From: Bacillota bacterium
GTDB taxonomy: Bacteria; Bacillota_A; Clostridia; Lachnospirales; Lachnospiraceae
Direction of reading: 5' to 3'
Length of the DNA: 64,000 nucleotides
Assembly (NCBI GenBank): GCA_023407175.1
Contig: JAEYMU010000030.1
Coordinates: 159,292 to 223,291, forward strand
Below are positions 18,507-26,604 of the stretch, piece by piece. The notes beneath the pieces were generated by a model, which worked only from the letters and a program-made list of their open reading frames with translations, was not told the DNA's origin and made no database searches. A program made the position numbers and the translations under genes. Position 1 is the first letter of the stretch. Every line of letters starts with the position of its first letter.

Positions 18507-18845
18507 TTACTTCGCAGTACTTGTAGTACCGGTCGTACCTGTTGTTCCGGTGGTTCCTGTTGTAGTTCCTGTGGTACCTGTTGTTCCCGTCGTACCTGTA
18601 GTACCGGTCGTGCCTGTCGTTCCAGTCGTTCCAGTCGTTCCAGTTGTTCCCGTCGTACCTGTAGTTCCAGTGGTTCCTGTTGTACCCGTTGTAACCTTAG
18701 GTGTCGGAGTCACTGTAGTTGTTGTTGTCGCAGTGTTATTTGTACCAGTTTTTGTTCCCGTCTTTGTATCAGTAGTCGAACATCCAGCAAAAACCAGCGT
18801 TGAAATAAAGCATATACTTATAATTATCGCCAATTTTCTTTTCAT
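18507..18845 (-). CDS. Lipoprotein with collagen-like Gly-Thr-Thr repeat
   Basis: 112 aa. Signal peptide with lipobox VFAGC, lipidated Cys22. After a Thr-rich linker (residues 23-53) the rest is about 18 Gly-Thr-Thr triplets interrupted once by an extra Thr after the 14th, ending STAK. Gly-X-Y periodicity is that of bacterial collagen-like proteins, in which Gly-Thr-Thr/Gly-Pro-Thr stretches can form glycosylated triple helices. Codon third positions vary, so the protein repeat appears selected rather than being a simple DNA slippage tract, although the 9-bp period makes copy number likely to vary. No proline occurs inside the triplets. Confidence 0.85.
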   Translation of the reverse strand: MKRKLAIIISICFISTLVFAGCSTTDTKTGTKTGTNNTATTTTTVTPTPKVTTGTTGTTGTTGTTGTTGTTGTTGTTGTTGTTGTTGTTGTTGTTTGTTGTTGTTGTTSTAK

Positions 18846-18955
18846 GATACTCCTCCTATATAATTTAATATTACATGGATAGTATCTCTCGGTTCCATTG
18901 ATTTATTCATGAATTATTTATGTGCCAGATTTGAAGAAAAAATCAAAATTTTCCT

Positions 18956-19732
18956 TTATTTGAACTCCGTCATATCCCTGCGAAATCGAATCGGAAGGTT
19001 GCCTCGCTGTAATTTGGGATTAATCCGTTCCTTGATGGCAATATTATGAAAAAATATCTTCCATAAATCCCGGTAATCATCCTCTACAAATGATTTTTGT
19101 TCCAAACTCTCCTGCTTAAGCTCCGGAACCTGTGCCAAAATCCACTGGCTGCCTGGAACATGCAAAACTGCCAGCTTGCGCGTCTCGTCATAGATCAGAA
19201 AGCGCTCCTGCGGAAAACGATCTGCAAAATGAGGGGCAATTAAGGTAAGGACATTACTCTTTGGATGAATCACCGATGCCAGCAGGCCGTTCTCCTGCTC
19301 GGAAAAACGGATAAACTCTATAAAATGATATGCTTCCCGTCCCACATACCGATCTACCTTAAAAGCCTTATTCACTATCTCATTGCTCAAATGCTCCGTT
19401 ATTCCCCTTCCGACGGAAAAGCCCAGAATTAAAAAACGGTAAATCAAATCCGCCTTTCCCAGATAATCAGACAGGGCAACCCTGCAGCACATCTCATATA
19501 CTTCTCCGGAAATCTTTGATTTAATGGAAGCGGATACCTTTGAGGCTAATTCTAAATCCGTATCCACCTTAATATATTCAGAGAATAATTCAATATTATG
19601 ATATTCATTACCTTCGCTTTTTTCTTCGATCTTAATATTAGCATGTCCGTATCTTGAGCTCCAAGCCAGGTAAATTGCGGTAAATATCCCATCAATACTG
19701 TTATCACAAAGATAGATATGCTTTGTATCCAT
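18956..19732 (-). CDS. TIGR03915/DUF4130 family DNA-metabolism protein
   Basis: 258 aa from the ATG at 19732 (GGGAG 7 nt upstream); an in-frame start 21 nt earlier lacks a ribosome binding site. Family features: YLCDNSIDGIFTAIYLAW at the N-terminus, central HFIEFIRFSE, IAPHFADRFPQERFLIYDETRKLAV and C-terminal LPIRFRRDMTEF. Across Firmicutes this family is the genetic partner of the TIGR03916 radical-SAM protein, which is the gene immediately upstream. The predicted role is a DNA repair or modification step; biochemistry is not established. Confidence 0.88.
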   Translation of the reverse strand: MDTKHIYLCDNSIDGIFTAIYLAWSSRYGHANIKIEEKSEGNEYHNIELFSEYIKVDTDLELASKVSASIKSKISGEVYEMCCRVALSDYLGKADLIYRFLILGFSVGRGITEHLSNEIVNKAFKVDRYVGREAYHFIEFIRFSEQENGLLASVIHPKSNVLTLIAPHFADRFPQERFLIYDETRKLAVLHVPGSQWILAQVPELKQESLEQKSFVEDDYRDLWKIFFHNIAIKERINPKLQRGNLPIRFRRDMTEFK

Positions 19733-19746
19733 AATTATACTCCCGC

Positions 19747-19810
19747 ATATCACAAGTAAGCTTGTGATATTGCTTCAATAAATAGTTTGAAAGTGACTTT
19801 CTTTCAAACT
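19747..19810. repeat. Two consecutive perfect hairpins between the DNA-repair pair
   Basis: First: ATATCACAAG (19747-19756)/CTTGTGATAT (19761-19770). Second: AGTTTGAAAG (19784-19793)/CTTTCAAACT (19801-19810). Both are perfect 10-bp stems in the intergenic gap. They may balance expression of the two genes by partial termination or mRNA stabilisation. Confidence 0.7.
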
Positions 19811-19825
19811 TCACTCCCAGCTTCT

Positions 19826-21268
19826 TCAAAGACCGGCAATTTTTGGAACATTATTAAACCCAGACTGAAAATTCACATCGTCAAATAAGGATAGCTGCCG
19901 GTAAGTAATATCCTTGTCTATGCCAAGCGGCGGCTGATCCTTAAGGGCAACCAGCTGTCTGGTTATAAAATCTTCCTCTATTTTGATCGGATACATCATT
20001 CTGCCTTTACAGGTGATGAAGTATATGGCTCTTTTCAAAACAATTCCCATTCTTTTTAGATCCTGGAAATCCAATGGGGCGCTCTTTCTTGCCATAATAA
20101 TGCGGTTTGCCGAGTTTGTCCCAATTCCGGGCACTCGAAGCAGGGTATTATAATCCGCACGGTTTACCTCCACAGGAAAGCATTCCAGATGCCGTAATGC
20201 CCAGTCACATTTGGGGTCCATCAAGACATTGAAATTCGGACGCTTTTCATCCAGCAGCTCCGTCGTTGTAAATCCATAAAAGCGGAGTAAAAAATCCGCC
20301 TGATATAAACGATGCTCCCGAAGCAGCGGCGGTCCCTCCAGTGTGGAGGGCAGTCTGCTGTCCTGGTTTATATTCATAAAGGCTGAATAAAAAACCCGTT
20401 TCAGATCGAAATTATCATACAGCGCTTCCGCCACTGACATAATCTGATAATCACTCTCCGGAGTCGCACCGATAATGAGCTGAGTACTCTGGCCAGCCGG
20501 CACAAAGTATCTCTTTTCCTTTTTCTTGACGGGTGCGAGGGGTGCGGCGGTATGTGTGGCAATGATCTCCTTCATATCCTGGTCGGCGCCACCTGTGATC
20601 ATGGCGGGCATTGCAGCCTGCTTAAAATCAGGCAGGCCCAGAAACTCCCGGTGATTTTGCCTGCCAAGCTGAATCTGCCGAATCGGCTTTAAGATATTCT
20701 TACGGTTCTTATGAGGAGCCAAATCCCTTAAGCTTTCGGCTGTTGGCAGCTCAAGATTAACGCTCATACGGTCGGTATACCATCCAAGGAGCTCAATCAG
20801 CGCCGGGTCCGCACCCGGAATCGCCTTGCAATGGATATAGCCATTGAAGCGGTGTACCTCCCGAAGCAGCCTTAAAGCCTCCAGAATCAGCTCCATCGTA
20901 TGATTGGGACTGACCAAAATACCGGAGCTTAAAAATAAGCCCTCGATATAATTCCTACGGTAAAATTCCATCGTAAGTTCACTGATTTCCTGTGGAGTAA
21001 AGGAGGCTCTGACAACATCATTGGAGGAACGGTTAATGCAGTATTTACAGTCATAGATGCATTCATTGGTATATAAAACCTTAAGCAGTGAGATGCATCT
21101 GCCGTCCGCAGAAAAACTATGACAGATACCGCAGGCCATACTGTTACCCATACTGGTTCCGTTCCCCTTACGGTCAACACCGCTGGAGGTGCAGGCAACA
21201 TCATACTTCGCGGCATCAGACAGTATCTCCAGCTTTTTCTGTACTGTCAGGTTTTCCTGAATTACCAT
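19826..21268 (-). CDS. TIGR03916 radical-SAM protein, putative DNA modification/repair
   Basis: 480 aa. The radical-SAM cluster cysteines are C70, C74, C77 (CIYDCKYC), preceded by other cysteines at 26, 46, 49 and 58. The C-terminal part has a helix-hairpin-helix (LLRVPGIGTNSANRIIMAR) suited to binding DNA. This resembles radical enzymes acting on DNA lesions, but its reaction is unknown. The start at 21268 has GGGAG 8 nt upstream. A textbook promoter with an overlapping LexA-like box lies just upstream, supporting a role in the SOS response. The DUF4130 partner follows. Confidence 0.9.
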   Translation of the reverse strand: MVIQENLTVQKKLEILSDAAKYDVACTSSGVDRKGNGTSMGNSMACGICHSFSADGRCISLLKVLYTNECIYDCKYCINRSSNDVVRASFTPQEISELTMEFYRRNYIEGLFLSSGILVSPNHTMELILEALRLLREVHRFNGYIHCKAIPGADPALIELLGWYTDRMSVNLELPTAESLRDLAPHKNRKNILKPIRQIQLGRQNHREFLGLPDFKQAAMPAMITGGADQDMKEIIATHTAAPLAPVKKKEKRYFVPAGQSTQLIIGATPESDYQIMSVAEALYDNFDLKRVFYSAFMNINQDSRLPSTLEGPPLLREHRLYQADFLLRFYGFTTTELLDEKRPNFNVLMDPKCDWALRHLECFPVEVNRADYNTLLRVPGIGTNSANRIIMARKSAPLDFQDLKRMGIVLKRAIYFITCKGRMMYPIKIEEDFITRQLVALKDQPPLGIDKDITYRQLSLFDDVNFQSGFNNVPKIAGL

Positions 21269-21287
21269 AGTTTATTCTCCCATTAGC

Positions 21288-21335
21288 AAACATTTGTTCT
21301 GTATTAATATTATCAAAATGCTTTGCTAAAGTCAA
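21288..21335 (-). promoter_or_regulatory. Promoter with LexA (DinR) box for the radical-SAM DNA-repair gene
   Basis: Minus strand: -35 TTGACT (21330-21335), 17-nt spacer, -10 TAATAT (21307-21312), then GAACAAATGTTT (21288-21299). This fits the Gram-positive LexA consensus GAACRNRYGTTY at every defined position. The operator covers the expected transcription start. The -35 overlaps the stop codon of the upstream ABC permease gene. Confidence 0.75.
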
Positions 21336-22504
21336 TAGCTTTGCTGTCTTTTTCTTTTACTAACCACCAGTGCAATTGATATGAAAGCAATCATAAAACC
21401 AATTTGGATCGCCATACAGCCAAGGGCCTCCGATATCTTATTCCACTCAAAGGAGGTAATCGCACCCAGGGAATTGTTTGCCCTTACATACCAGTAGGCA
21501 GGCGTAATACTGGCTGCCTTTAATACATTGCTGCCAAGATATTGCTGTGGCACATAAATTCCGCTGATAAATGAAACACCAACCGATATCGCTGTAGAAA
21601 TTGCCGCTATAGCCTTCCGGCTGTTTACCATAATACCGATCAAATAGCTGGCGCTAAGTACCGTGAGTGCAAATACTACCGCATTCAGCCAAATCAAAAG
21701 CAGATTACCGTTAATTTCATGGCTTTTATTCATCAGAAAGCCTGCTACTATGAATAACAGCAGATAGCTGAGAATATATCCCACATTGGCAAGAATCAAC
21801 TGCAAATTGAACCTCCGATAGCTAACTGGTGAAGCATTATGTCTTCTTCGTATATCCAACCCGTTAAAATAAAACATAATCATACTGATTATCATGATAG
21901 AAGCTGCAATTATGATATATCCAAGGAAATTAAAATAGGCAACATTAAATTCATTGGCGTATGCGGTTATACTTTTAGTCTGCACCTCCATAACCGTATT
22001 GGCTTTCTTTGTCAGGTTTTTTTCCAGGCTAACCGTCAATTCCTCCGGGCTGATGGACGGAACATGGCTTAAGTACACCCTTGCCAGATTTAAATAATTA
22101 TCGATTGCTGTATCAATCGACATGGATTCCGTCGAGTTCGGTACGGTTTGCTTTTCCAGCTTCACTGTTCCTTCCTTTAGGAAGTCTTCTGAAAAACCCT
22201 TGGGTATGGTCAGAACATAGCGTATTTCGCCAAAAAACAGGGCATCCTTTATCGCAGCTTCGTCCTTTCCCGGCTCAACTACCGTTATATAATTTGTAAG
22301 ATAATCGATGAAGCCGTCCACAAAAGTACTGTCCCCGTCTTCATTAATAATCATTGCCTTAACCTTGCTGACTTCAAAGGCATCTGTTCCGATATCCTCG
22401 CTGACTGTCAGAATATAGAACAGGCCGATAAACAATACTGCATAAATTAGTATTGACGTTTTCAGTTTATATAATATCTTAAAATAAATTTTAAATGCTG
22501 GCAT
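21332..22504 (-). CDS. ABC-2 type exporter permease (second)
   Basis: 390 aa from the ATG at 22504 (AGGAGGAAGAATT upstream), 14 bp inside the preceding permease gene. An in-frame ORF extends further upstream but has no ribosome binding site. One N-terminal membrane helix, a large extracytoplasmic loop (about residues 40-185), then five C-terminal helices with GVSFISGIYVPQQYLG before the last ones. This is the ABC2_membrane_3 layout. It forms a heterodimer candidate with the upstream permease, driven by the ATPase at 23669. Substrate unknown. Confidence 0.88.
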   Translation of the reverse strand: MPAFKIYFKILYKLKTSILIYAVLFIGLFYILTVSEDIGTDAFEVSKVKAMIINEDGDSTFVDGFIDYLTNYITVVEPGKDEAAIKDALFFGEIRYVLTIPKGFSEDFLKEGTVKLEKQTVPNSTESMSIDTAIDNYLNLARVYLSHVPSISPEELTVSLEKNLTKKANTVMEVQTKSITAYANEFNVAYFNFLGYIIIAASIMIISMIMFYFNGLDIRRRHNASPVSYRRFNLQLILANVGYILSYLLLFIVAGFLMNKSHEINGNLLLIWLNAVVFALTVLSASYLIGIMVNSRKAIAAISTAISVGVSFISGIYVPQQYLGSNVLKAASITPAYWYVRANNSLGAITSFEWNKISEALGCMAIQIGFMIAFISIALVVSKRKRQQSY

Positions 22505-23624
22505 AATTCTTCCTCCTGATTCCCATATAGGATGCAACACACAACAGAACCGTAAAAACACAAAGAATGGCTGCATCCAGATAAAAACGGTTATAGGTAT
22601 CATAATAATAGAGGCTGTACATTGCATCGGCGATCAAATTTACCGGATTAAGGTATCCCAGAATCGGAAGCTTCTCCATAACAATATACTTCATCTGATA
22701 AGACATCATTCCTGCGAGAAAGGCACCCACCAGAACTACAAAGGTAAGGATTGCCTCCTTTGTTTCAGTCTTTTTTCTGACCCATACGCCGACACAGGCA
22801 CCCAGCGCAACTCCGCATAAGGAGCCAAGCAGGCAAATACCAAAAAGGTAGGCCAGATTATCGCCAAAATTGATCCGAATGATGTAATACATATATAAGA
22901 ACAGCAGAATGATACTAATGATATGTGCCGTAAATGCCGCCAGAAGATTACTGAAAAACAGCTTCATTTTATTCATGGGTGAGACATTCAGCCGCGCGCC
23001 GCGGTGGGACAGGTCGGCCTGAATATTGACTACCTCGTCCAGCCCCCAGTTGGCAGCAAAAATACAGGTATAGGCGAGTAACGCATAGAAATAAACCAGA
23101 AGAGACTGAGGTTTATTTTTCGCCTTTGCTTCTTCTACAAATTCAGACCTTTGCATCAGGTCATCCAGCAGTCCCTCCTGAAGAGCCTTCGGGTTTTCCT
23201 TAAGAATTCCTGCGACAGCATCCGAAGCCTGAAGGTAATTATCCAGGAAGGATTTGATAATTGTAGCATTCAAGGATTTTGCCTTCACATGAAGCTCGGG
23301 ATTTTCACTGCCAACGATATAGGCTTCAATTTCTCCATTCTCCAGAAGCTTTCCTGCTTCCTCCGCACTGCAATACTCCACATTAAACATCGGTTGTTCC
23401 TCATTTATTTTCGTGGCGCTTAAAACCTCACCAAGAGCATCCTCCTTATCCCCCTGACTATCATAGGCAATAGAAACCGTCTTAAAATCCTCCACCTTCC
23501 ACAGATTGTTGCAGGCGAAATAAAGACAGGAGGCCATCATAATCGGGAACAGGTAACACCAGAACATGTTCCCTTTATTACGAAACAGGCATTTTAATCT
23601 TGTTTTATATAATAATAGTGTCAT
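22491..23624 (-). CDS. ABC-2 type exporter permease (first)
   Basis: 377 aa from the MTLLLYKTRL start at 23624. The GGAGG 5 nt before this ATG lies inside the coding extension of an earlier ATG at 23636, so the later start is preferred. One N-terminal helix, an extracytoplasmic loop of about 160 residues, and five C-terminal helices (LLVYFYALLAYTCIFAANWG onward) with a GMMSYQMKYIV segment. Paralogous in layout to the next gene. Middle member of an ATPase-permease-permease operon. Confidence 0.87.
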   Translation of the reverse strand: MTLLLYKTRLKCLFRNKGNMFWCYLFPIMMASCLYFACNNLWKVEDFKTVSIAYDSQGDKEDALGEVLSATKINEEQPMFNVEYCSAEEAGKLLENGEIEAYIVGSENPELHVKAKSLNATIIKSFLDNYLQASDAVAGILKENPKALQEGLLDDLMQRSEFVEEAKAKNKPQSLLVYFYALLAYTCIFAANWGLDEVVNIQADLSHRGARLNVSPMNKMKLFFSNLLAAFTAHIISIILLFLYMYYIIRINFGDNLAYLFGICLLGSLCGVALGACVGVWVRKKTETKEAILTFVVLVGAFLAGMMSYQMKYIVMEKLPILGYLNPVNLIADAMYSLYYYDTYNRFYLDAAILCVFTVLLCVASYMGIRRKNYASI

Positions 23625-23668
23625 CATATCCTCCATATTTGCTCATTTCTATCATAAGACAATGTAGC

Positions 23669-24601
23669 TTAATCCCTTAATTCCTTCCCGGTAATCTCCA
23701 GGAATACGTCATTGAGTGTCGGCTGCTCTGTAATTACCCTGCCAAAATTTATTTCCCTCTGACTCATAAAGTCCAGAATAGTAACCAGATTATTCTTCCC
23801 TCTGCCGGACTTAATCACAAGCAGATTATCCTGGTGCTCTACCGAATAAACTCCGGGGAGCTTCCTTAATTCATCCAGATATTCGTCCGTAATTGCATAG
23901 ACCTCCAGGCTGATCTTCTCACCGATGGAGATCATCGATTTCAGCTCCTCCTTGGTACCCTTGGCAATTACCCTGCCTTTATCAATAATTGCAATATTAG
24001 TACAAAGCTGCTCGACCTCCTCCATATAATGGGAGGTATAAATAATCGTTGCCCCATCCTCGTTAAGCTTTTTGATGCCCTCCAGTATCCGGTTACGGCT
24101 CTGAGGGTCTACAGCGACGGTCGGCTCATCCAGAATAATGAGCCTGGGCTTGTGGACAATACCGCAGGCAATATTCAATCTTCGAAGCAAGCCGCCGCTT
24201 AATTTCTTGGGGTAGAATTTCTGGAAGTCCTCCAGTGCAACAAATTCGATAGCTTCCTTGGTCAGGCGTTTTACCTCTGCCCTATCTTTAATATACAAAC
24301 TGCAGAAATAGGAAATATTCTCATATACCGTCAGTTCATCAAACACCGCCACATTCTGCATGATAATACCGATATCCTTCTTGATATTGTAGGCATTCGG
24401 ACTCATCGGCTTATCAAAGATACGAATGCTTCCCTTGTCGTATTTTAAGAGAGCGAGCATACAATTGATGGCCGTTGTCTTGCCGGAGCCATTCGGTCCG
24501 AGCAGCCCGAAGATCTCTCCCTCCGCTACCTCCAAATCAAGATAATCCAGCGCCACCAATTTATCATAGCGCTTTACCAAACCTTCCACACTTACTACCA
24601 T
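23669..24601 (-). CDS. ABC exporter ATP-binding protein
   Basis: 310 aa. Walker A GLLGPNGSGKTT, Q-loop region DIGIIMQN, signature KLSGGLLRRL (a variant of LSGGQ with Leu-Leu in place of Gln-Lys), Walker B RLIILDEPTVAVD and switch His in YTSHYMEE. A C-terminal extension of about 90 aa resembles DrrA/CcmA-type exporters. It powers the two ABC-2 permeases downstream. Its Shine-Dalgarno sits within a repeated stem-loop (24608-24633). Confidence 0.92.
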   Translation of the reverse strand: MVVSVEGLVKRYDKLVALDYLDLEVAEGEIFGLLGPNGSGKTTAINCMLALLKYDKGSIRIFDKPMSPNAYNIKKDIGIIMQNVAVFDELTVYENISYFCSLYIKDRAEVKRLTKEAIEFVALEDFQKFYPKKLSGGLLRRLNIACGIVHKPRLIILDEPTVAVDPQSRNRILEGIKKLNEDGATIIYTSHYMEEVEQLCTNIAIIDKGRVIAKGTKEELKSMISIGEKISLEVYAITDEYLDELRKLPGVYSVEHQDNLLVIKSGRGKNNLVTILDFMSQREINFGRVITEQPTLNDVFLEITGKELRD

Positions 24602-24607
24602 ATTTCC

Positions 24608-24661
24608 AATCCTCCTTGATTTTTAGGAGGATTTTCCCTCCCTTGATTTTTAGGAGGATTT
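24608..24661 (-). promoter_or_regulatory. Duplicated RBS/anti-RBS element before the ABC operon
   Basis: A 21-bp unit is repeated directly at 24614-24634 and 24641-24661. In the minus-strand RNA, AATCCTCCT pairs perfectly over 9 bp with the real Shine-Dalgarno AGGAGGATT (24608-24616 with 24625-24633). The second copy and a further AGGAGGA upstream allow alternative pairings. Translation of the ATPase is therefore likely to depend on which AGGAGG/CCTCCT pair forms. Confidence 0.55.
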
Positions 24662-24705
24662 CTCCTCCTCATTTCAGTTTCATCGATCTTGATCCTACTA
24701 TACAA

Positions 24706-24777
24706 AATCCGAAGCCGGATTACCAGTGAACAGCGTCACGATGTAGAATGACATTTGTCATGCTAGAAGGCTTCGGA
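24706..24777. promoter_or_regulatory. Dyads in the ABC exporter control region
   Basis: Three symmetric sites: AATCCG-N4-CGGATT (24706-24721), TGACATTTGTCA (24749-24760), and a perfect 10-bp pairing of ATCCGAAGCC (24707-24716) with GGCTTCGGAT (24769-24778). They could be operators or form a large hairpin. No adjacent regulator gene was found. Confidence 0.35.
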
Positions 24778-24782
24778 TAAAA

Positions 24783-24823
24783 TAAAAAGAACGCATCACA
24801 TAATCTGCATTATGCGGATGCGT
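24783..24823 (-). terminator. Terminator of the PfkB kinase gene
   Basis: Stem 24791-24804/24809-24823 (15 positions, one mismatch/bulge, 4-nt loop). On the minus strand it is followed by TTCTTTTTATTTT. It lies 46 nt beyond the stop. Confidence 0.8.
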
Positions 24824-24868
24824 CCCGAAGATCTCAAAAGCCAATTATCTAATTGATATCATACCCTG

Positions 24869-25795
24869 TTACCATATCTTATCCATCTTAAAATCTATAT
24901 TCTCATAAAGGTTATTAACCTCCGTTTCCGAAAGAAAGCCATTGGCTGCTCCGGTTTCACCGATTTTATAGGAGGCAAACAGCTGCGCCCTTTTCAGTGC
25001 CTCCAGCGGATTGCCGTCCTTTGCATAGTAATGAATAAACGCACTGAATAATGCATCCCCGGCTCCGACGGTATTCACCACCCTGCGGGTATATACCGCG
25101 TCCATATGATACAGTGCATCTTCCTCCCGCACATAAATCATAGCCCCTCGACTTCCCTGTCCAAGGACGATAATCTTACTGTTATAGGAACTCTTTAATT
25201 TCATCAGAAACTTCTCCGGTGCGCCAGTCAGTCCCTCGTCACTTAAGAATATGATATCCGCGTACTCCATAAATTCTTGGTTATAGCTGTCATTGATGTT
25301 ATCTAAAACATGCAGGTCGGTAGCAATCATAATATTTTTATTCCTTGCCAGGGGCAATAGCGAGCGGGCAAAATTAATATTACAGATTACTGCGACTTTA
25401 CCATGCTCAAACAATTCATTTAATGCCTCATCCTTATAAACCCTGTCCTGGATATCCTTCAAATCACAATAAATCTCCCTCCGGCCCTCTGCATCATATA
25501 AGACAACCGACTGGGATGTAGCGGAAAGTTCCTTTTTTAAATATTTACTGCTTAAGCCCAAATCCTGAAATACCTTTTCAATATAGGCAGCTTCCTTATC
25601 CTCACCAAGCAGGGAGACAGCTTCCACCGTTTCACCCAGCTTATTGAGGGCACTTGTAATATTAAATGCAACTCCGGAAATCTCGGTTTTGATACCATGG
25701 AACGGATAATCAATCGGAAAATATTCGATTGGAAAGCCCTTTATTCTCACCGTTGTTTCAAGATTGATCAAACCTGCCACTATAATTGTATTCAT
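24869..25795 (-). CDS. PfkB/ribokinase-family carbohydrate kinase
   Basis: 308 aa. N-terminal GG-like region is modified (KTEISGVAFNITSALNKLG); the C-terminal PfkB signature with the catalytic Asp is NTVGAGDALFSAFIHY. Ribokinase fold with anion-hole motif intact. The substrate cannot be read from sequence; ribose, fructose, 2-keto-3-deoxygluconate or adenosine-type sugars are possible. GGGAGAGG ribosome binding site. It lies between the ABC exporter and the starch module, separated by hairpins on both sides, so it is probably its own unit. Confidence 0.88.
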   Translation of the reverse strand: MNTIIVAGLINLETTVRIKGFPIEYFPIDYPFHGIKTEISGVAFNITSALNKLGETVEAVSLLGEDKEAAYIEKVFQDLGLSSKYLKKELSATSQSVVLYDAEGRREIYCDLKDIQDRVYKDEALNELFEHGKVAVICNINFARSLLPLARNKNIMIATDLHVLDNINDSYNQEFMEYADIIFLSDEGLTGAPEKFLMKLKSSYNSKIIVLGQGSRGAMIYVREEDALYHMDAVYTRRVVNTVGAGDALFSAFIHYYAKDGNPLEALKRAQLFASYKIGETGAANGFLSETEVNNLYENIDFKMDKIW

Positions 25796-25850
25796 ACCTC
25801 TCCCTCATTTCTGCTACTGAGAGTGCTCCTACTTATTGTTTCTCATGAGA

Positions 25851-25899
25851 CAGTGGAATAGGGCTTATTCCGTCTCCCTGGATAAGCCCTATTCCACTG
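25851..25899 (+). terminator. Very stable 18-bp hairpin
   Basis: CAGTGGAATAGGGCTTAT (25851-25868) pairs perfectly with 25882-25899 around a 13-nt loop. TTATTTT follows on the plus strand. On the minus strand it ends the maltodextrin operon, although no U-run follows on that side. Confidence 0.65.
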
Positions 25900-25938
25900 T
25901 TATTTTACATGATTATAACGATATGTGTAGCCCATTCA

Positions 25939-26550
25939 TTAATTGTTTACTGTGCTTCCCTTTTTTCTTACAATGAGCATTGCTGAAGCTGACAGGGCTG
26001 CAAGGCTGAATAATACTGCTGCAGGAACTCCTGTTTCTCCGGTCCCCGGTGCATCTGTCGAAGCAGCTGTATCCTCTGTGGCAGCTGCAGTCTCTTCTGT
26101 GGTGGTTTCCGTAGCTGCTACTGCCGTCGGCCATCCATCTTCTGCTGCTGTATATAAGACTGCTTCATTAGTAGAAGCGCCCATATCATTTGCTTCTCCT
26201 TCACCGCCGATTACAACCCATATTTCTCCGGAATCTACGGCTACATCATTCACATTGCTGGATTGGGGTGAGCCACCTGCTGCACTGAATACCAGATTTA
26301 ACGGAACCTCTGTCTCAATGGTGTAGGTATACCAGCCGTCGCCTTCTTCTGTCATGGCAGTTCCCGGCCATACGCCTGCTGTTTCACCTTTATCTCCCCA
26401 ATTGTACACATTCATACTTCCCCAACTCTGACCATCCTTTGCATGAATCACAATCTTGCTGGTTGCTGCAAACGCTGTAGAAACATACATTGCTGACAAC
26501 AATACTGCCGTAAAAAAGATCACTGCCGATTTTCTTAAAATGCTTTTCAT
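25939..26550 (-). CDS. Surface starch-binding (CBM26-like) protein with sorting signal
   Basis: 203 aa. Signal peptide (cleavage about AFAA, residue 29). Residues about 30-115 match a starch-binding module of CBM26 type (HAKDGQSWGSMNVYNWGDKGE..., VWPGTAMTEEGDGWYTYTIE, aromatic Trp residues spaced as for glucan binding). A Thr/Ala/Glu linker leads to a C-terminal sorting-like signal: APGTGE, hydrophobic helix, RKK tail (variant xPxTG). It probably holds starch or maltodextrin at the cell wall for the downstream-acting importer. Last gene of the maltodextrin operon, AAAGGAGAGG ribosome binding site. Confidence 0.85.
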   Translation of the reverse strand: MKSILRKSAVIFFTAVLLSAMYVSTAFAATSKIVIHAKDGQSWGSMNVYNWGDKGETAGVWPGTAMTEEGDGWYTYTIETEVPLNLVFSAAGGSPQSSNVNDVAVDSGEIWVVIGGEGEANDMGASTNEAVLYTAAEDGWPTAVAATETTTEETAAATEDTAASTDAPGTGETGVPAAVLFSLAALSASAMLIVRKKGSTVNN

Positions 26551-26604
26551 AAATATTACCTCTCCTTTTTTTTATTTTACAAGAGAACACTATGTTCCCC
26601 TGTT

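Noticed and set aside
18483..18882. Repeat-rich ORFs opposite the collagen-like gene, and the idea of a CRISPR or satellite array
   Set aside because: The 9-bp periodicity is explained by the Gly-Thr-Thr coding repeat on the minus strand, which has a lipobox, a proper start and a terminator. There are no spacers.
25943..26326. Plus-strand ORF opposite the starch-binding protein
   Set aside because: Antisense shadow of a Thr/Ala-rich linker; the minus-strand gene has signal peptide, domain and sorting signal.
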